64,000 nt of DNA from Thalassobacterium sedimentorum (lineage in GTDB: Bacteria; Verrucomicrobiota; Verrucomicrobiia; Opitutales; Coraliomargaritaceae): positions 62,001-126,000 of the forward strand of contig NZ_JARXIC010000004.1 in the NCBI RefSeq assembly GCF_031127905.1, written 5' to 3'. The notes below the pieces were generated by a model that was not told the DNA's origin, did no database searches, and saw nothing but the letters and a program-made list of their open reading frames with translations. Positions within the stretch are counted from its first letter, which is position 1, and each line of letters opens with the position of its first letter. The translations under genes and the position numbers were made by a program. Below, piece after piece: positions 53,344 to 64,000 of this stretch.

Positions 53344-53850
53344 ATGGACAATAGCACCGCAATTAAGCCCCTCGTCGGGATCATTATGGGAAGCCAATCG
53401 GACTGGAGCACGATGGGCGAGGCCGCCGCCTTGCTCAAGCAGCTGAAAATCCCATTTGAAACAAAGATCGTCAGTGCGCACCGCACTCCCAAGCTACTGT
53501 GTAGCTACGCCGAAGAAGCCGAGGATCGCGGCATTCAAGTCATTATAGCTGGCGCTGGCGGCGCTGCCCACCTACCGGGCATGACAGCTGCGATGACACA
53601 CTTACCCGTACTGGGCGTCCCCGTACAATCCAAAGCACTCAGCGGCCAAGATTCGCTACTCTCCATCGTGCAGATGCCAGCAGGCATTCCAGTCATGACA
53701 CTCGCCATTGGAATCGCAGGCGCTAAGAATGCTGCCCTTTCAGCCGCGTCCATCCTTTCTTTGGCTGATCCCGAGGTGCGAAAGCGTCTAAAAACGTTCC
53801 GCGACCAACAAACGCAAACTGTACTTCAAACAGAACTCCCCCAAATATGA
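53344..53850 (+). CDS. purE: 5-(carboxyamino)imidazole ribonucleotide mutase
   Basis: This 168-residue class I PurE has [14 protein letters not shown] (substrate loop), [11 protein letters not shown] with the catalytic His, and [17 protein letters not shown] and [20 protein letters not shown] (about 90-115). It moves the carboxylate of N5-CAIR to give CAIR in purine synthesis. Its last codon overlaps the first of purK (ATGA), so the two are coupled. Confidence 0.97.
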   Translation: MDNSTAIKPLVGIIMGSQSDWSTMGEAAALLKQLKIPFETKIVSAHRTPKLLCSYAEEAEDRGIQVIIAGAGGAAHLPGMTAAMTHLPVLGVPVQSKALSGQDSLLSIVQMPAGIPVMTLAIGIAGAKNAALSAASILSLADPEVRKRLKTFRDQQTQTVLQTELPQI

Positions 53851-54989
53851 TAACTCCAGGCAGCACAATCGGAATTTTAGGCGGCGGACAGCTGGGACGC
53901 ATGCTCATCCTAGCAGGACGTGCACTAGGCTACCGCTTTCACGTCTTCGAGCCTAAGGGCCCTTGCCCCGCGGGCATGGTGGCCAACCTCGAAATCAATG
54001 CAGAGTACTCCGACGAGGCGGCACTCAAACGCTTCGCCCAAGGTGTCGACATCATCACCTTGGAGTTCGAAAACATCCCATCCCAGGTAATCGACATGCT
54101 CAGCGCAATCAAACCCGTGCTCCCCAGTAGTCGTGCCCTGCACATTTGCCAGCACCGACAGCGCGAAAAAGACTTCCTAAAAGAAAACAAACTCCCCTGC
54201 GTTCCGTTCGAATATGCGGACTCAGCTGAAAGCTTAAAAACAGCAATCCAGGCCATAGGCTTTCCCTGCGTGATCAAAACAGCCGCTTTTGGCTATGACG
54301 GCAAGGGACAGATCAAATTAAATGCCCCGGAAGAGGCCGCCGACACCGACTATCTCTGGAACTACTTGGAAAATCCCCCACGTGTGGTGGTTGAAAAATG
54401 GATTCACCACGTGGGTGAATTTTCAGTCATCTGCGCCCGTAAGCCCGATGGCAGCACCAGCACCTTCCCGATGGCGGAAAACATACATGTGCACCACATT
54501 TTGCACGCCTCCATCGTGCCAGCTCGAATCACTCAAGTCACTCAGACTGCTGGAGCCGAACTGGCTTGCAAAATCGCAGACCTACTCGACGTGGTTGGCT
54601 TAATCGCGGTCGAACTCTTTCTGCAAGAAGATGGCACCCTGATCATTAATGAAATGGCACCACGCCCTCACAACTCAGGCCACTATAGTATCGACGGCTG
54701 CTTAACCAGCCAATTCGAACAACACATACGCGCAGTCGCCAATCTCCCATTTGGCTCCACCGAGCTACTCAAGCCCACAGTAATGATAAACCTACTGGGT
54801 GATGTATGGTCCAATGGAGAACCTGACTGGACAAACTTACTCACCGATCCTCGTGTTAAATTACACCTCTACGACAAGGGCGAGGCGCGCCCAGGCCGCA
54901 AGATGGGACATTTCACACTAATTGGCGACAATATAGATGACACCCTCGCAGCCGCAGAAAAACACTTTCAAGCACTCTGCGGACAATAG
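53847..54989 (+). CDS. purK: N5-carboxyaminoimidazole ribonucleotide synthase
   Basis: This 380-residue ATP-grasp enzyme begins [20 protein letters not shown] and includes [24 protein letters not shown] (about 143-157), [13 protein letters not shown] and [17 protein letters not shown] (about 265-281), the magnesium and ATP sites. It carboxylates AIR using ATP and bicarbonate; PurE acts next. It overlaps purE by 4 bp and is followed by trpE after a 66-bp gap. Confidence 0.97.
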   Translation: MITPGSTIGILGGGQLGRMLILAGRALGYRFHVFEPKGPCPAGMVANLEINAEYSDEAALKRFAQGVDIITLEFENIPSQVIDMLSAIKPVLPSSRALHICQHRQREKDFLKENKLPCVPFEYADSAESLKTAIQAIGFPCVIKTAAFGYDGKGQIKLNAPEEAADTDYLWNYLENPPRVVVEKWIHHVGEFSVICARKPDGSTSTFPMAENIHVHHILHASIVPARITQVTQTAGAELACKIADLLDVVGLIAVELFLQEDGTLIINEMAPRPHNSGHYSIDGCLTSQFEQHIRAVANLPFGSTELLKPTVMINLLGDVWSNGEPDWTNLLTDPRVKLHLYDKGEARPGRKMGHFTLIGDNIDDTLAAAEKHFQALCGQ

Positions 54990-55055
54990 CCAACGATCTG
55001 CTTCAAAAATGATTCGACCTCGAAAGTTCGATGTCCCACTTTGATCGCCTTCAAA

Positions 55056-56576
<1,521 letters not shown>

Positions 56577-56594
56577 CATTTTTTTGTAAGGCGA

Positions 56595-56600
56595 TATAAT
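56595..56600 (+). promoter_or_regulatory. Candidate -10 element for the sigma factor gene
   Basis: A perfect TATAAT stands 89 bp before the sigma gene ATG, inside an otherwise gene-free 112-bp spacer. No good -35 lies at the right distance, so the promoter is only tentative. Confidence 0.35.
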
Positions 56601-56688
56601 TTGTTGCGATAGGTATTGGAACCTCGGGAATAAATCCGCGGTCAGAGTATCCTAACAGTGAAAACCACCACTGAAACAAATTATAATC

Positions 56689-57711
56689 ATGGCACAGACA
56701 GCAGAAAGAACCCGTAATCGACGCTCACAAGCCAACCAGCTCTCCGCGGTCCCGCGCGCCCGAACGGACGTCATAGAGGCCGTCACTGACGTGCGCGAGC
56801 TCCCAGCCACTGACCGGAATGTCATGCGCACCTATATGCAAGAGATTTCAAAAACTCCCTTGCTATCGAAGGAAGAGGAAGTCGAGCTAGCGGCACGCAT
56901 ACAAAGTGGCGATAAAGCCGCCCGCGATCATATGATTTCGGCCAACCTGCGGCTTGTAGTCAAAATTGCCTACGATTACAATAACTTTGGCCTGCCACTA
57001 TTAGACTTAATTAGCGAAGGTAATATTGGCCTGATCAAGGCAGTCGAGCGCTTTGACCCTTCTAAAGGCGGTAAACTCAGCACGTACGCGGCCTGGTGGA
57101 TCAAACAATCAATCAAACGCGCCCTCGCCAACCAGAGTAAGACCATACGCCTACCGGTGCACTTGGTCGACCGTATCGCTAAAATGCGCAAAATCACTGC
57201 GGAACTTGCCGACGAACTCGATCGCGAACCAACCGACGAGGAAATTGGCTACGCAATGGACATGCCCGTCAACAAAGTTGCCCACTTGAAGTCAGTAAGC
57301 ATTCGCCCCGCGTCCCTGGACGCCCCCGTCGGCGAAGATGGTGAAACGACTTTCGGCGAACTGGTCGGCGACGACAATGAGGCCTCCCCATTGGAAAATT
57401 TACAGGAAAAATCGATGAGTCACGACATTAAGTCCGTCATTGATCGCCTGGAGGAACGTGAAGCTGAAATCATCCAACTCCGATTTGGGCTCGACGGCAA
57501 TCGCCCACTCACACTGGAAGAAGTTGGCGAACGCTTCGATGTAACTCGTGAGCGAGTACGCCAAATTCAAAACATCGCAATACACAAAATGCGGCGACTA
57601 ATGACCGAAAACGAGCGTCAACGCTCAAAAGAAGAGGTTCAGGAAGAACGCATTGAACAAGAAAAGATGAAGGTATTACAGGAATTTTTTGAGGAACAAG
57701 TAGCCTCATAG
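56689..57711 (+). CDS. RNA polymerase sigma-70 family factor (primary or primary-like)
   Basis: This 340-residue protein has regions 1.2-4 but no long region 1.1 or non-conserved insert. Region 1.2 is NVMRTYMQEISKTPLLSKEEE. Region 2 is ANLRLVVKIAYDYNNFGLPLLDLISEGN and STYAAWWIKQSIKRAL. Region 3 spans about 155-235. Region 4 holds RLEEREAEIIQLRFGLDG and TLEEVGERFDVTRERVRQIQ (about 270-290). Such length resembles SigA of some bacteria and RpoS-like group 2 factors. Which of these it is cannot be told without the rest of the genome. A strong terminator follows. Confidence 0.9.
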   Translation: MAQTAERTRNRRSQANQLSAVPRARTDVIEAVTDVRELPATDRNVMRTYMQEISKTPLLSKEEEVELAARIQSGDKAARDHMISANLRLVVKIAYDYNNFGLPLLDLISEGNIGLIKAVERFDPSKGGKLSTYAAWWIKQSIKRALANQSKTIRLPVHLVDRIAKMRKITAELADELDREPTDEEIGYAMDMPVNKVAHLKSVSIRPASLDAPVGEDGETTFGELVGDDNEASPLENLQEKSMSHDIKSVIDRLEEREAEIIQLRFGLDGNRPLTLEEVGERFDVTRERVRQIQNIAIHKMRRLMTENERQRSKEEVQEERIEQEKMKVLQEFFEEQVAS

Positions 57712-57734
57712 TTTTCTGACTCAACTGTTGTTTG

Positions 57735-57775
57735 TTAAAAAAATGCCCTCTGCGTGGAAACGTCAGAGGGCATTT
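57735..57775. terminator. Strong bidirectional terminator
   Basis: AAATGCCCTCTG (57741-57752) and CAGAGGGCATTT (57764-57775) form a perfect 12-bp stem. An A-run precedes it and T residues close it, so it can stop the sigma gene transcript and possibly the leftward gltA transcript. Confidence 0.8.
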
Positions 57776-57984
57776 CTGCATCTGATGACAAAGATGTGAA
57801 CATTCACTCACCAGCTTCGGAAAGCAGGCCGACCCATTCACACAAATAGAGGCTGACGTCGGTCCGGCCGCGCGGCAAAAAATATACCACAGAACATATT
57901 ATCAAGAAGCCACAGGCTCTGAACGGGCCATGCGGCTCGGATCAAACCGCTCAACCATTGGCACCTACTTGGAGATAATTCGCT

Positions 57985-59271
57985 CTAGCGCTGATCAAGC
58001 GCTAGATAATCGCGTTGAGTCTTGCCAGTGTATATTTGACGCGGACGGTGAATGCGACTCTTAGGATTCTCAGCAATCTCTTTCCAATTTGCAATCCAAC
58101 CGGGCATACGACCGATCGCAAACATTACGGTAAACATTTCGACAGGGATCCCAATCGCCTTGAGAATAATACCACTATAGAAGTCAACATTTGGATACAG
58201 CTTACGGCTAATGAAATACTCATCTTCCAAGGCAGCCTGCTCGAGCTTACGTGCGATGTCTAACAGAGGATCCTTCATGCCAATGCTCTCAAGAATGCCC
58301 TCAGCACTCTTACCTAAAATCTTCGCGCGTGGATCATAATTCTTATACACTCGGTGCCCAAAGCCCATCAACTTAGCCTCGCCCTTCTTAGCAGCTTGTA
58401 TAAATTTTGAACCATCGTCCCCCGCAGCGTGAATTTCTTCAAGCATCTTAATCACCGCCATATTCGCACCACCGTGCGAGGGGCCCCAAAGCGCACAAAC
58501 TCCTGCTGACACGGAAGCAAATAGATTAGCCCCCCCCGAGGCCACCATACGCACTGTAGAGGTGGAGCAATTTTGCTCGTGATCTGCGTGCAGCATCAAA
58601 AAGAGATCAAGCGCCTTACCTGCACCATGATCATCGATGTATTCATTATATGGCTCTGAAAACATCATATGCAGGAAGTTTCCAGTATAACGCTTATCCG
58701 CGGGGTAAACGAAAGGCATGCCCATCTTCATACGATAAGTCATAGCAGCGATCGTGCGCACCTTAGAAATCAAGAGCGCTGCAGTCTCGTCAAAGTGAGC
58801 TAAATCCTGCTCGCGGTCATTCGACGACATTTCAGGATAATAGGCACCCAGCGAATTCAGCATCGAAGAGAGAATTGCCATCGGGTGCGCATCACTGGGG
58901 AAACCATCAAAATGGCTATGCATACCAGTGTGAATAGACGCATTCTTACAAACCTGTTGACGAAAGGCACGCAGGCAGCCTTCCGATGGCAACTCGCCGT
59001 AAATGACCAGCATCGCGGTCTCGAGAAAAGATGAATTCTCGGCCAGTTGCTCAATGGGATAACCACGATGGCGAAGGATTCCCTTTTCACCATCAATGAA
59101 AGTGATATCGCTCATGCATGAGCCTGTATTGCCGTAGCCTTCATCAAAAGTGATACAACCACTCTTCGCTCGCAGTGTCCGCGTATCTAGGGCTTTTTCG
59201 CCCTCAGTTCCCTCAATAATGGGGAACTCAAAATTTTCGTTTCCAAGTCGGATAGTGCCTGTATTTTCCAT
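57985..59271 (-). CDS. gltA: Citrate synthase
   Basis: This 428-residue protein matches hexameric type II citrate synthases. Segments seen are [15 protein letters not shown] (about 66), [37 protein letters not shown] (about 225-243, catalytic His), [29 protein letters not shown] with the third catalytic His, and [13 protein letters not shown] toward the end. It condenses oxaloacetate and acetyl-CoA at the entry of the citric acid cycle. It lies 81 bp after hisH in the same direction. Confidence 0.97.
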   Translation of the reverse strand: MENTGTIRLGNENFEFPIIEGTEGEKALDTRTLRAKSGCITFDEGYGNTGSCMSDITFIDGEKGILRHRGYPIEQLAENSSFLETAMLVIYGELPSEGCLRAFRQQVCKNASIHTGMHSHFDGFPSDAHPMAILSSMLNSLGAYYPEMSSNDREQDLAHFDETAALLISKVRTIAAMTYRMKMGMPFVYPADKRYTGNFLHMMFSEPYNEYIDDHGAGKALDLFLMLHADHEQNCSTSTVRMVASGGANLFASVSAGVCALWGPSHGGANMAVIKMLEEIHAAGDDGSKFIQAAKKGEAKLMGFGHRVYKNYDPRAKILGKSAEGILESIGMKDPLLDIARKLEQAALEDEYFISRKLYPNVDFYSGIILKAIGIPVEMFTVMFAIGRMPGWIANWKEIAENPKSRIHRPRQIYTGKTQRDYLALDQR

Positions 59272-59351
59272 GGTAGTGGTCGTATTGCTGCGTCAGTAAA
59301 GAAATCCCAGAGCGTCAAAGGTCCTCTCTGAGTGCCTTAGCTCTAATAAAG

Positions 59352-59990
59352 CTAAAGCGATCTCAAAAAGTTTCGGTATAGATGCAATCCTTTTGCCTGA
59401 CTTTTTTCGGGATGAAATTGGGTTGCGTAACAGTTTCCGGAACGAATTCCAGAGACAAAGGATCCGCCATAATCAGTACGAAAGAGCGCCAGACTGGGAT
59501 CCTGCGGCTCAATGTAATAACTATGGACGAAATAAAATTGATCTTGGCCTGAAACAAGGCCTTCTGTAAGGGGAGCGTGAGAATCAAAGCTGACTGCGTT
59601 CCAGCCCATATGCGGGATCTTCAGCGAAGGATCGATCACGAAGCGCTTGACGGATCCCTTAAAAATACCCAGCGCCTCCGTGTCTCCCTCTTCGGAATGC
59701 TCAAACAACGCTTGCAGTCCAAGACAGATCCCAAAAAAAGGACGATCTGCAGCGATCCAATCACGAATGGTGACATCAAAGCCAGTCGCCTGCAAGAGAC
59801 GCATGGTATCCACAATCGCCCCCTGCCCGGGAAAGACCAAGGCATCAGCCGGACCGATCTGGCTGGGCTCTGAGACCAAATAGGCATCAGCCCCGACATG
59901 CTCCCAAGCTCGCACGACACTACGTAAATTCCCCATACCGTAATCAATAACGGCGAGACGTGGTTTGGACTTGGAAGCGTGTTCAGACAT
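59352..59990 (-). CDS. hisH: Imidazole glycerol phosphate synthase glutaminase subunit
   Basis: The open frame reaches 60170, but family sequence starts at the ATG at 59990 ([25 protein letters not shown]), giving 212 residues. The class I glutaminase triad is visible: the Cys in [13 protein letters not shown] (about 90) and the His and Glu in [10 protein letters not shown] near the end. The oxyanion motif [10 protein letters not shown] is also present. HisH hydrolyses glutamine to feed ammonia to HisF in histidine synthesis. hisF is not adjacent. Confidence 0.95.
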   Translation of the reverse strand: MSEHASKSKPRLAVIDYGMGNLRSVVRAWEHVGADAYLVSEPSQIGPADALVFPGQGAIVDTMRLLQATGFDVTIRDWIAADRPFFGICLGLQALFEHSEEGDTEALGIFKGSVKRFVIDPSLKIPHMGWNAVSFDSHAPLTEGLVSGQDQFYFVHSYYIEPQDPSLALFRTDYGGSFVSGIRSGNCYATQFHPEKSQAKGLHLYRNFLRSL

Positions 59991-60170
59991 ATCGAAGCGA
60001 CCGAAGCTGCCAAATTTTGAGCAAGTTGCAAGCAGACAAGATTTTCGATGAGGAAAAAATTTTCCAGAGCGCAATTCCGAGAGGCGACAACAAACAAAAA
60101 ATAGGCAAAATGGGGCTCCCGCCGCTTTCACACGACCTTCCCAGCAGGCGAATTGTTGGATTTTAACCAC

Positions 60171-60202
60171 AAAAAGGCCTGACAGTAATACTGCCAGGCC
60201 TT
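60171..60202 (-). terminator. Rho-independent terminator of the fab operon
   Basis: AAGGCCTGACAGT (60174-60186) and ACTGCCAGGCCTT (60190-60202) pair over 13 bp with one mismatch. Leftward, the stem is followed by a T-run (complement of AAAAA at 60171-60175). It is 26 bp past the fabF stop codon. Confidence 0.8.
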
Positions 60203-60227
60203 GGATTAAATTCTTCGAGTAAGATAA

Positions 60228-61487
60228 TTAGACCAACTTCTTAAAAAGCAGTGTCGCATTATGCCCACCAAATCCGAGATTGTTGCAGATCGCGACATTG
60301 ACATCAGCCACCCGCATCTCATTCGGCACGTAATCCAGATCACACTCAGGATCAGGCTGATTATAATTAATCGTCGCAGGTATCTTACCATCGCGGATTG
60401 CAAGTGCGCAAACTGCCGATTCGATACCTCCAGCGGCCCCCAACAGGTGCCCGGTCATCCCCTTGGTTGAAGACACCGGAAGTTTATAAGCATAGTCCCC
60501 AAAGGCCTTTTTAATTGCCCCCGTCTCAAACTTATCATTGTAGGGAGTCGAAGTACCGTGAGCATTGATATAACTCACATCTTCAGCCTGAATGCCCGCT
60601 TCCTTAATCACATTCCGCATCGCGGCACCCAACGCCTTCCCCTCTGGATCGGGCGAAGTAATATGGTAAGCATCACAGGTTGCGCTGTAGCCAGCAATCT
60701 CACAATAAATAGTGGCACCACGTGCTTGCGCATGCTCAAGTGTTTCCATGACCAAGACACCAGCCCCTTCACCCATGATGAAACCATCTCGTCCCTGATC
60801 GAAGGGGCGGCTGGCTGTGATTGGATCGTCATTATAACTCGTGCTCATCGCTTTCATTGAGCAGAAACCAGCATAGCCAAGCTCAGTAATCGCAGCTTCG
60901 CTCCCACCAGCCAACATAATATCCGACTCACCATCACGTAACATGTGATAGGCTTCACCGATACTATGCGTACCAGAGGCACACGCACTCACAATACCAA
61001 AATTAGGACCACGAGCTCCAACTTCAATCGCCACCACGCCACTGGCAATATTAGCAATCAGCGAAGGAATCATGAAGGGCGATACACGACGAGGGCCACC
61101 TTCGTATAAACGACGACTCTGGGTCTGAATCGTCAACATGCCACCAATACCAGATCCAACAAGCACACCGAAACGATCGGCCTCGAGTTTCGCAGTATCC
61201 TCAATTCCTGCATCCTTAAGCGCTAGGCGAGAGGCTGCGACAGCAAACTGAGTATAGCGATCATTACGACGGGCCTCCTTGGGGTCCATGTATTGTCCAG
61301 CCTCAAAATGGGTACACTCTGCACCAACTTTCGAAGGGTACTCTGTGATATCGAACGATTTCACTGTATCGATGCCACTCTTACCTGCCAGCAGATTATC
61401 CCAAAAAGTCTCTACCCCGTCACCGTAACTGGTTACGGTGCCGATGCCTGTAATCACGACACGTTGTCTCTCAATTGCTTCACTCAT
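60228..61487 (-). CDS. fabF: 3-oxoacyl-ACP synthase II
   Basis: The ATG at 61487 (MSEAIERQRVVITGIG) is preferred over 61514, giving 419 residues. The condensing-enzyme triad is visible: Cys in VSACASGTHSIGEA (about 165), His in INAHGTSTPYND (about 305), and His in TGHLLGAAGGIE (about 343). A loop GFGGHNATLLF closes the protein. FabF elongates acyl-ACP chains in fatty acid synthesis. It lies 65 bp downstream of acpP in the usual fabG-acpP-fabF order. Confidence 0.97.
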   Translation of the reverse strand: MSEAIERQRVVITGIGTVTSYGDGVETFWDNLLAGKSGIDTVKSFDITEYPSKVGAECTHFEAGQYMDPKEARRNDRYTQFAVAASRLALKDAGIEDTAKLEADRFGVLVGSGIGGMLTIQTQSRRLYEGGPRRVSPFMIPSLIANIASGVVAIEVGARGPNFGIVSACASGTHSIGEAYHMLRDGESDIMLAGGSEAAITELGYAGFCSMKAMSTSYNDDPITASRPFDQGRDGFIMGEGAGVLVMETLEHAQARGATIYCEIAGYSATCDAYHITSPDPEGKALGAAMRNVIKEAGIQAEDVSYINAHGTSTPYNDKFETGAIKKAFGDYAYKLPVSSTKGMTGHLLGAAGGIESAVCALAIRDGKIPATINYNQPDPECDLDYVPNEMRVADVNVAICNNLGFGGHNATLLFKKLV

Positions 61488-61552
61488 GATGTCTATATAA
61501 AAATTAAGCCGCATTTAAGCGGCTTAATCGTAAGTTTGAAAGTAGAATTTTC

Positions 61553-61807
61553 TTATCCTGCCTTTTCAGTGATGTATTTAATCACATCACCTACAGTTTG
61601 CAACTTTTCTGCATCAGATTCTGGAATTTCGCCGTCGATTTCATCGCTGAATTCTTCTTCGAATGCCATGATAAGTTCAACTGTATCAAGCGAATCAGCA
61701 CCTAGATCATCCAGAAAGGATGCTTCTGGAGTAACTTGCTCCTCATTAACGTTAAGCTGATCGACGATAATTGTCTTTACGCGTTGTTCGATTGTTTGGT
61801 CTGACAT
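61553..61807 (-). CDS. acpP: Acyl carrier protein
   Basis: This 84-residue acidic protein has the phosphopantetheine site [10 protein letters not shown] with Ser at about 39, and [20 protein letters not shown] after it. It carries growing acyl chains. It stands between fabG and fabF, all leftward. Confidence 0.97.
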   Translation of the reverse strand: MSDQTIEQRVKTIIVDQLNVNEEQVTPEASFLDDLGADSLDTVELIMAFEEEFSDEIDGEIPESDAEKLQTVGDVIKYITEKAG

Positions 61808-61851
61808 AATTTTCTGTGTTTAGGTTAAATAAAACTAGCTATTGAATGTGG

Positions 61852-62621
<770 letters not shown>

Positions 62622-62700
62622 TTCGTTCCTTTGGCGCAAGCCCAATGTTGCCTCCGAGCAACATTGACAGACAGGGCACTTACAGGCTCTAGTTAGCTTA

Positions 62701-63432
62701 ATGTCAGAACAAGAACCACAGCGCATCCAAAAGCTCATCGCAAATTCCGGGCTTTGCTCACGCCGCGAGGCCGAACGCTTTATCGAAGAAGGCAATGTCC
62801 GCGTGAACGGAAAAATCGCCCAACTCGGCGACAAGGCCACACTTGATGCGGCCATTTTTGTAAATAATAAGCCGATCATGCGCAAAGAAGAGCGCCCGAT
62901 CACGCTAATTATGAATAAACCAAAGGGTGTGCTCTGCACAAACTCAGATCCACATGCCGAACGCACTGTGTTTGAACTGCTCCCTCCCGACCTCCAACGC
63001 CAACGCCTATTCTGCGCAGGACGTCTGGACAAAGACAGCGAAGGCCTACTGGTCATCACTAACGATGGCGATCTAGCTCACCGTCTCACTCACCCCAGTA
63101 CTGAAATCGTCAAACGCTACCGGGTCGTGCTACACCGCGACTTCAACAAGGCCGACATCCCCAAGCTACTCGCAGGCACCGAATACGAAGGTGACTTCCT
63201 TAAAGCTGAAAAAGTTATCCCAGCCCCTCAAGTCGGTGAAGGCCACCAACGCCGACTGGAAGTGCACCTACATCACGGAAAGAAGCGTGAGGTGCGCCGC
63301 CTGTTTGAGGCCAACCGATACTTCGTTAAAAAGCTAGTTCGCGTGCAGATTGGCGGCATTATTCTAAAAAACATGCCCCGTGGCGGCATACGCATTTTGG
63401 GCAAAAAAGACATTGAGCGTCTCTTTGGTTGA
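62701..63432 (+). CDS. rRNA pseudouridine synthase (RluB/RsuA family)
   Basis: This 243-residue protein has an N-terminal S4 RNA-binding domain (RIQKLIANSGLCSRREAERF, NGKIAQLGDKA). The catalytic core follows with YxMNKPKGVLCTNSD and GRLDKDSEGLLVITNDG (about 101), whose Asp is the catalytic residue. REVRRLFEANRYFVKKLVR completes the fold. It isomerises a specific uridine in rRNA, most likely 23S as RluB does; the site is inferred. It is divergent from fabG across 79 bp. Confidence 0.92.
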   Translation: MSEQEPQRIQKLIANSGLCSRREAERFIEEGNVRVNGKIAQLGDKATLDAAIFVNNKPIMRKEERPITLIMNKPKGVLCTNSDPHAERTVFELLPPDLQRQRLFCAGRLDKDSEGLLVITNDGDLAHRLTHPSTEIVKRYRVVLHRDFNKADIPKLLAGTEYEGDFLKAEKVIPAPQVGEGHQRRLEVHLHHGKKREVRRLFEANRYFVKKLVRVQIGGIILKNMPRGGIRILGKKDIERLFG

Positions 63433-63483
63433 TGCTAGCCGCAACCTCAAGCATCGGCTCAAGGCCTCTCCAAATTAGCTCAC

Positions 63484-63545
63484 AGTGACAGTCAGCCATA
63501 ATATTGAGAATCAAATCCTGCCGGCTCAGGCTGTCACTTTATACA
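63484..63545 (+). terminator. Possible terminator of the pseudouridine synthase gene
   Basis: AGTGACAG (63484-63491) pairs with CTGTCACT (63531-63538), with an additional AGCC/GGCT pairing inside, and TTTATA follows. The large loop makes it uncertain. Confidence 0.4.
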
Positions 63546-63599
63546 TTACCACCTCGACGACCGTTTAAAATTACTCATTTAAAGCGACACGATAACACT

Positions 63600-64000
63600 A
63601 TGCGAAGAACCTTCTCAATTTCACTACTCGGCTGCATATTGGCCATCAGTTCGCACGCGGCCCAAGAGATACTATTGCGCCTACAGCCCAGTCTGGACGC
63701 AGCGGTAATCGCAAAGGTCACAGCCAGTCAAAAGGTGCTCCTTGACACGGCGCCCGCCCCCATCAATGCCGAACTTGGCTGGCGCCAAATCGCTCTACCA
63801 ACTCCATTTGAAGGCTATGTCCCGGAGGCGACACTCAGCAAGAACTTCACCATCATCGAAGGCACACCCGTCCACTACCTTCCCACCAACGAGTCCGTAA
63901 GTATCACCCAAATCGATAAAAATGATCACTACGAGGTCTTACGTGTCAAAGAAGCATGGGCAACAATTCGGGTCCAAAAAGACATTACAGCTTACTTCCT
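63600..64000 (+). CDS. Secreted SH3-like domain protein, 3' end cut by window edge
   Basis: The ATG at 63600 opens 133 codons to the right edge. A signal peptide (MRRTFSISLLGCILAISSHA) is followed by bacterial SH3-like beta strands: LRLQPSLDAAVIAKV, GWRQIALPTPFEGYVPEATLS, then a second unit HYEVLRVKEAWATIRV. These resemble SH3_3-type repeats that bind peptidoglycan or mediate surface contacts. The function is unknown and the rest of the protein lies outside the window. Confidence 0.75.
   Translation, partial: MRRTFSISLLGCILAISSHAAQEILLRLQPSLDAAVIAKVTASQKVLLDTAPAPINAELGWRQIALPTPFEGYVPEATLSKNFTIIEGTPVHYLPTNESVSITQIDKNDHYEVLRVKEAWATIRVQKDITAYF

Noticed and set aside
53199-53492. 97-residue leftward ORF across the purE start
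   Set aside because: Half of it is antisense to the purE coding region and it lacks a recognisable family; codon shadowing explains it.
54990-55055. Trp leader/attenuator before trpE
   Set aside because: The 66-bp spacer has no short Trp-rich ORF and no competing hairpins.
59991-60170. N-terminal extension of hisH
   Set aside because: The glutaminase family sequence begins just after the ATG at 59990; the upstream part has no similarity and reaches almost to the fab terminator.
62622-63059. N-terminal extension of fabG
   Set aside because: The extra residues are antisense to the pseudouridine synthase gene, are Arg/Ser-rich and not family-like, and a good ribosome site precedes the ATG at 62621.

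Overview
The window looks like chromosomal DNA of a marine, heterotrophic, aerobic member of the Verrucomicrobiota, most likely class Opitutia near Coraliomargarita. This placement is inferred from gene content and not from a marker tree. The supporting features are a Verru_Chthon-cassette-A-like pilin protein, a PEP-CTERM protein, formylglycine-type sulfatases with LacI/AraC/IclR sugar regulators, a complete ectoine operon, fused ccoNO, and short intergenic repeats of a kind I associate with verrucomicrobial genomes. There is no phage, transposase, rRNA or CRISPR array. One tRNA (Lys, TTT) is present.

Layout. 1-10000: a truncated NAD(P)HX epimerase, a MATE exporter, a TonB receptor divergent from a PepSY membrane protein (probable iron uptake, with a Fur-like box between them), pdxJ, argG, and an ECF sigma/anti-sigma pair. 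10000-14500: tRNA-Lys, two small genes, L-rhamnose isomerase divergent from an AraC regulator, and a PocR-type AraC regulator. 14460-22430: the cbb3 oxidase block (an unknown Cys-rich protein, ccoS, ccoNO, ccoQ, ccoP, ccoG, ccoH-like, ccoI). 22500-26440: a U32-family protein with a ferredoxin, an alcohol dehydrogenase, and a helical-repeat protein.

26500-46800 is the accessory heart of the window: a sugar and sulfated-glycan locus. A leftward set runs LacI, sulfatase, large GH123-like secreted protein, nucleoside hydrolase, ribokinase. A second leftward set runs LacI, Verru_Chthon-A-like protein, secreted unknown. It is divergent from a rightward set of SGNH/SASA esterase, GPH-type MFS symporter, PEP-CTERM protein, DUF2490 barrel, IclR and a second sulfatase. 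The LacI/esterase divide is a nearly symmetric divergent promoter lying inside a perfect 16-bp inverted repeat. The IclR start codon lies inside another perfect inverted repeat.

46764-52800 is a leftward ectoine operon: ectA-ectB-ectC, a sodium/solute symporter, a dedicated aspartate kinase and a membrane TPR protein. The ectA gene lacks a normal start codon where the family N-terminus begins. 53340-64000 is core metabolism and housekeeping: purE-purK, trpE, a primary-type sigma factor, gltA, hisH, fabF-acpP-fabG, an RluB-type pseudouridine synthase, and a truncated SH3-type secreted protein at the right edge.

All functions are read from sequence motifs and remembered family features. No database search was run.
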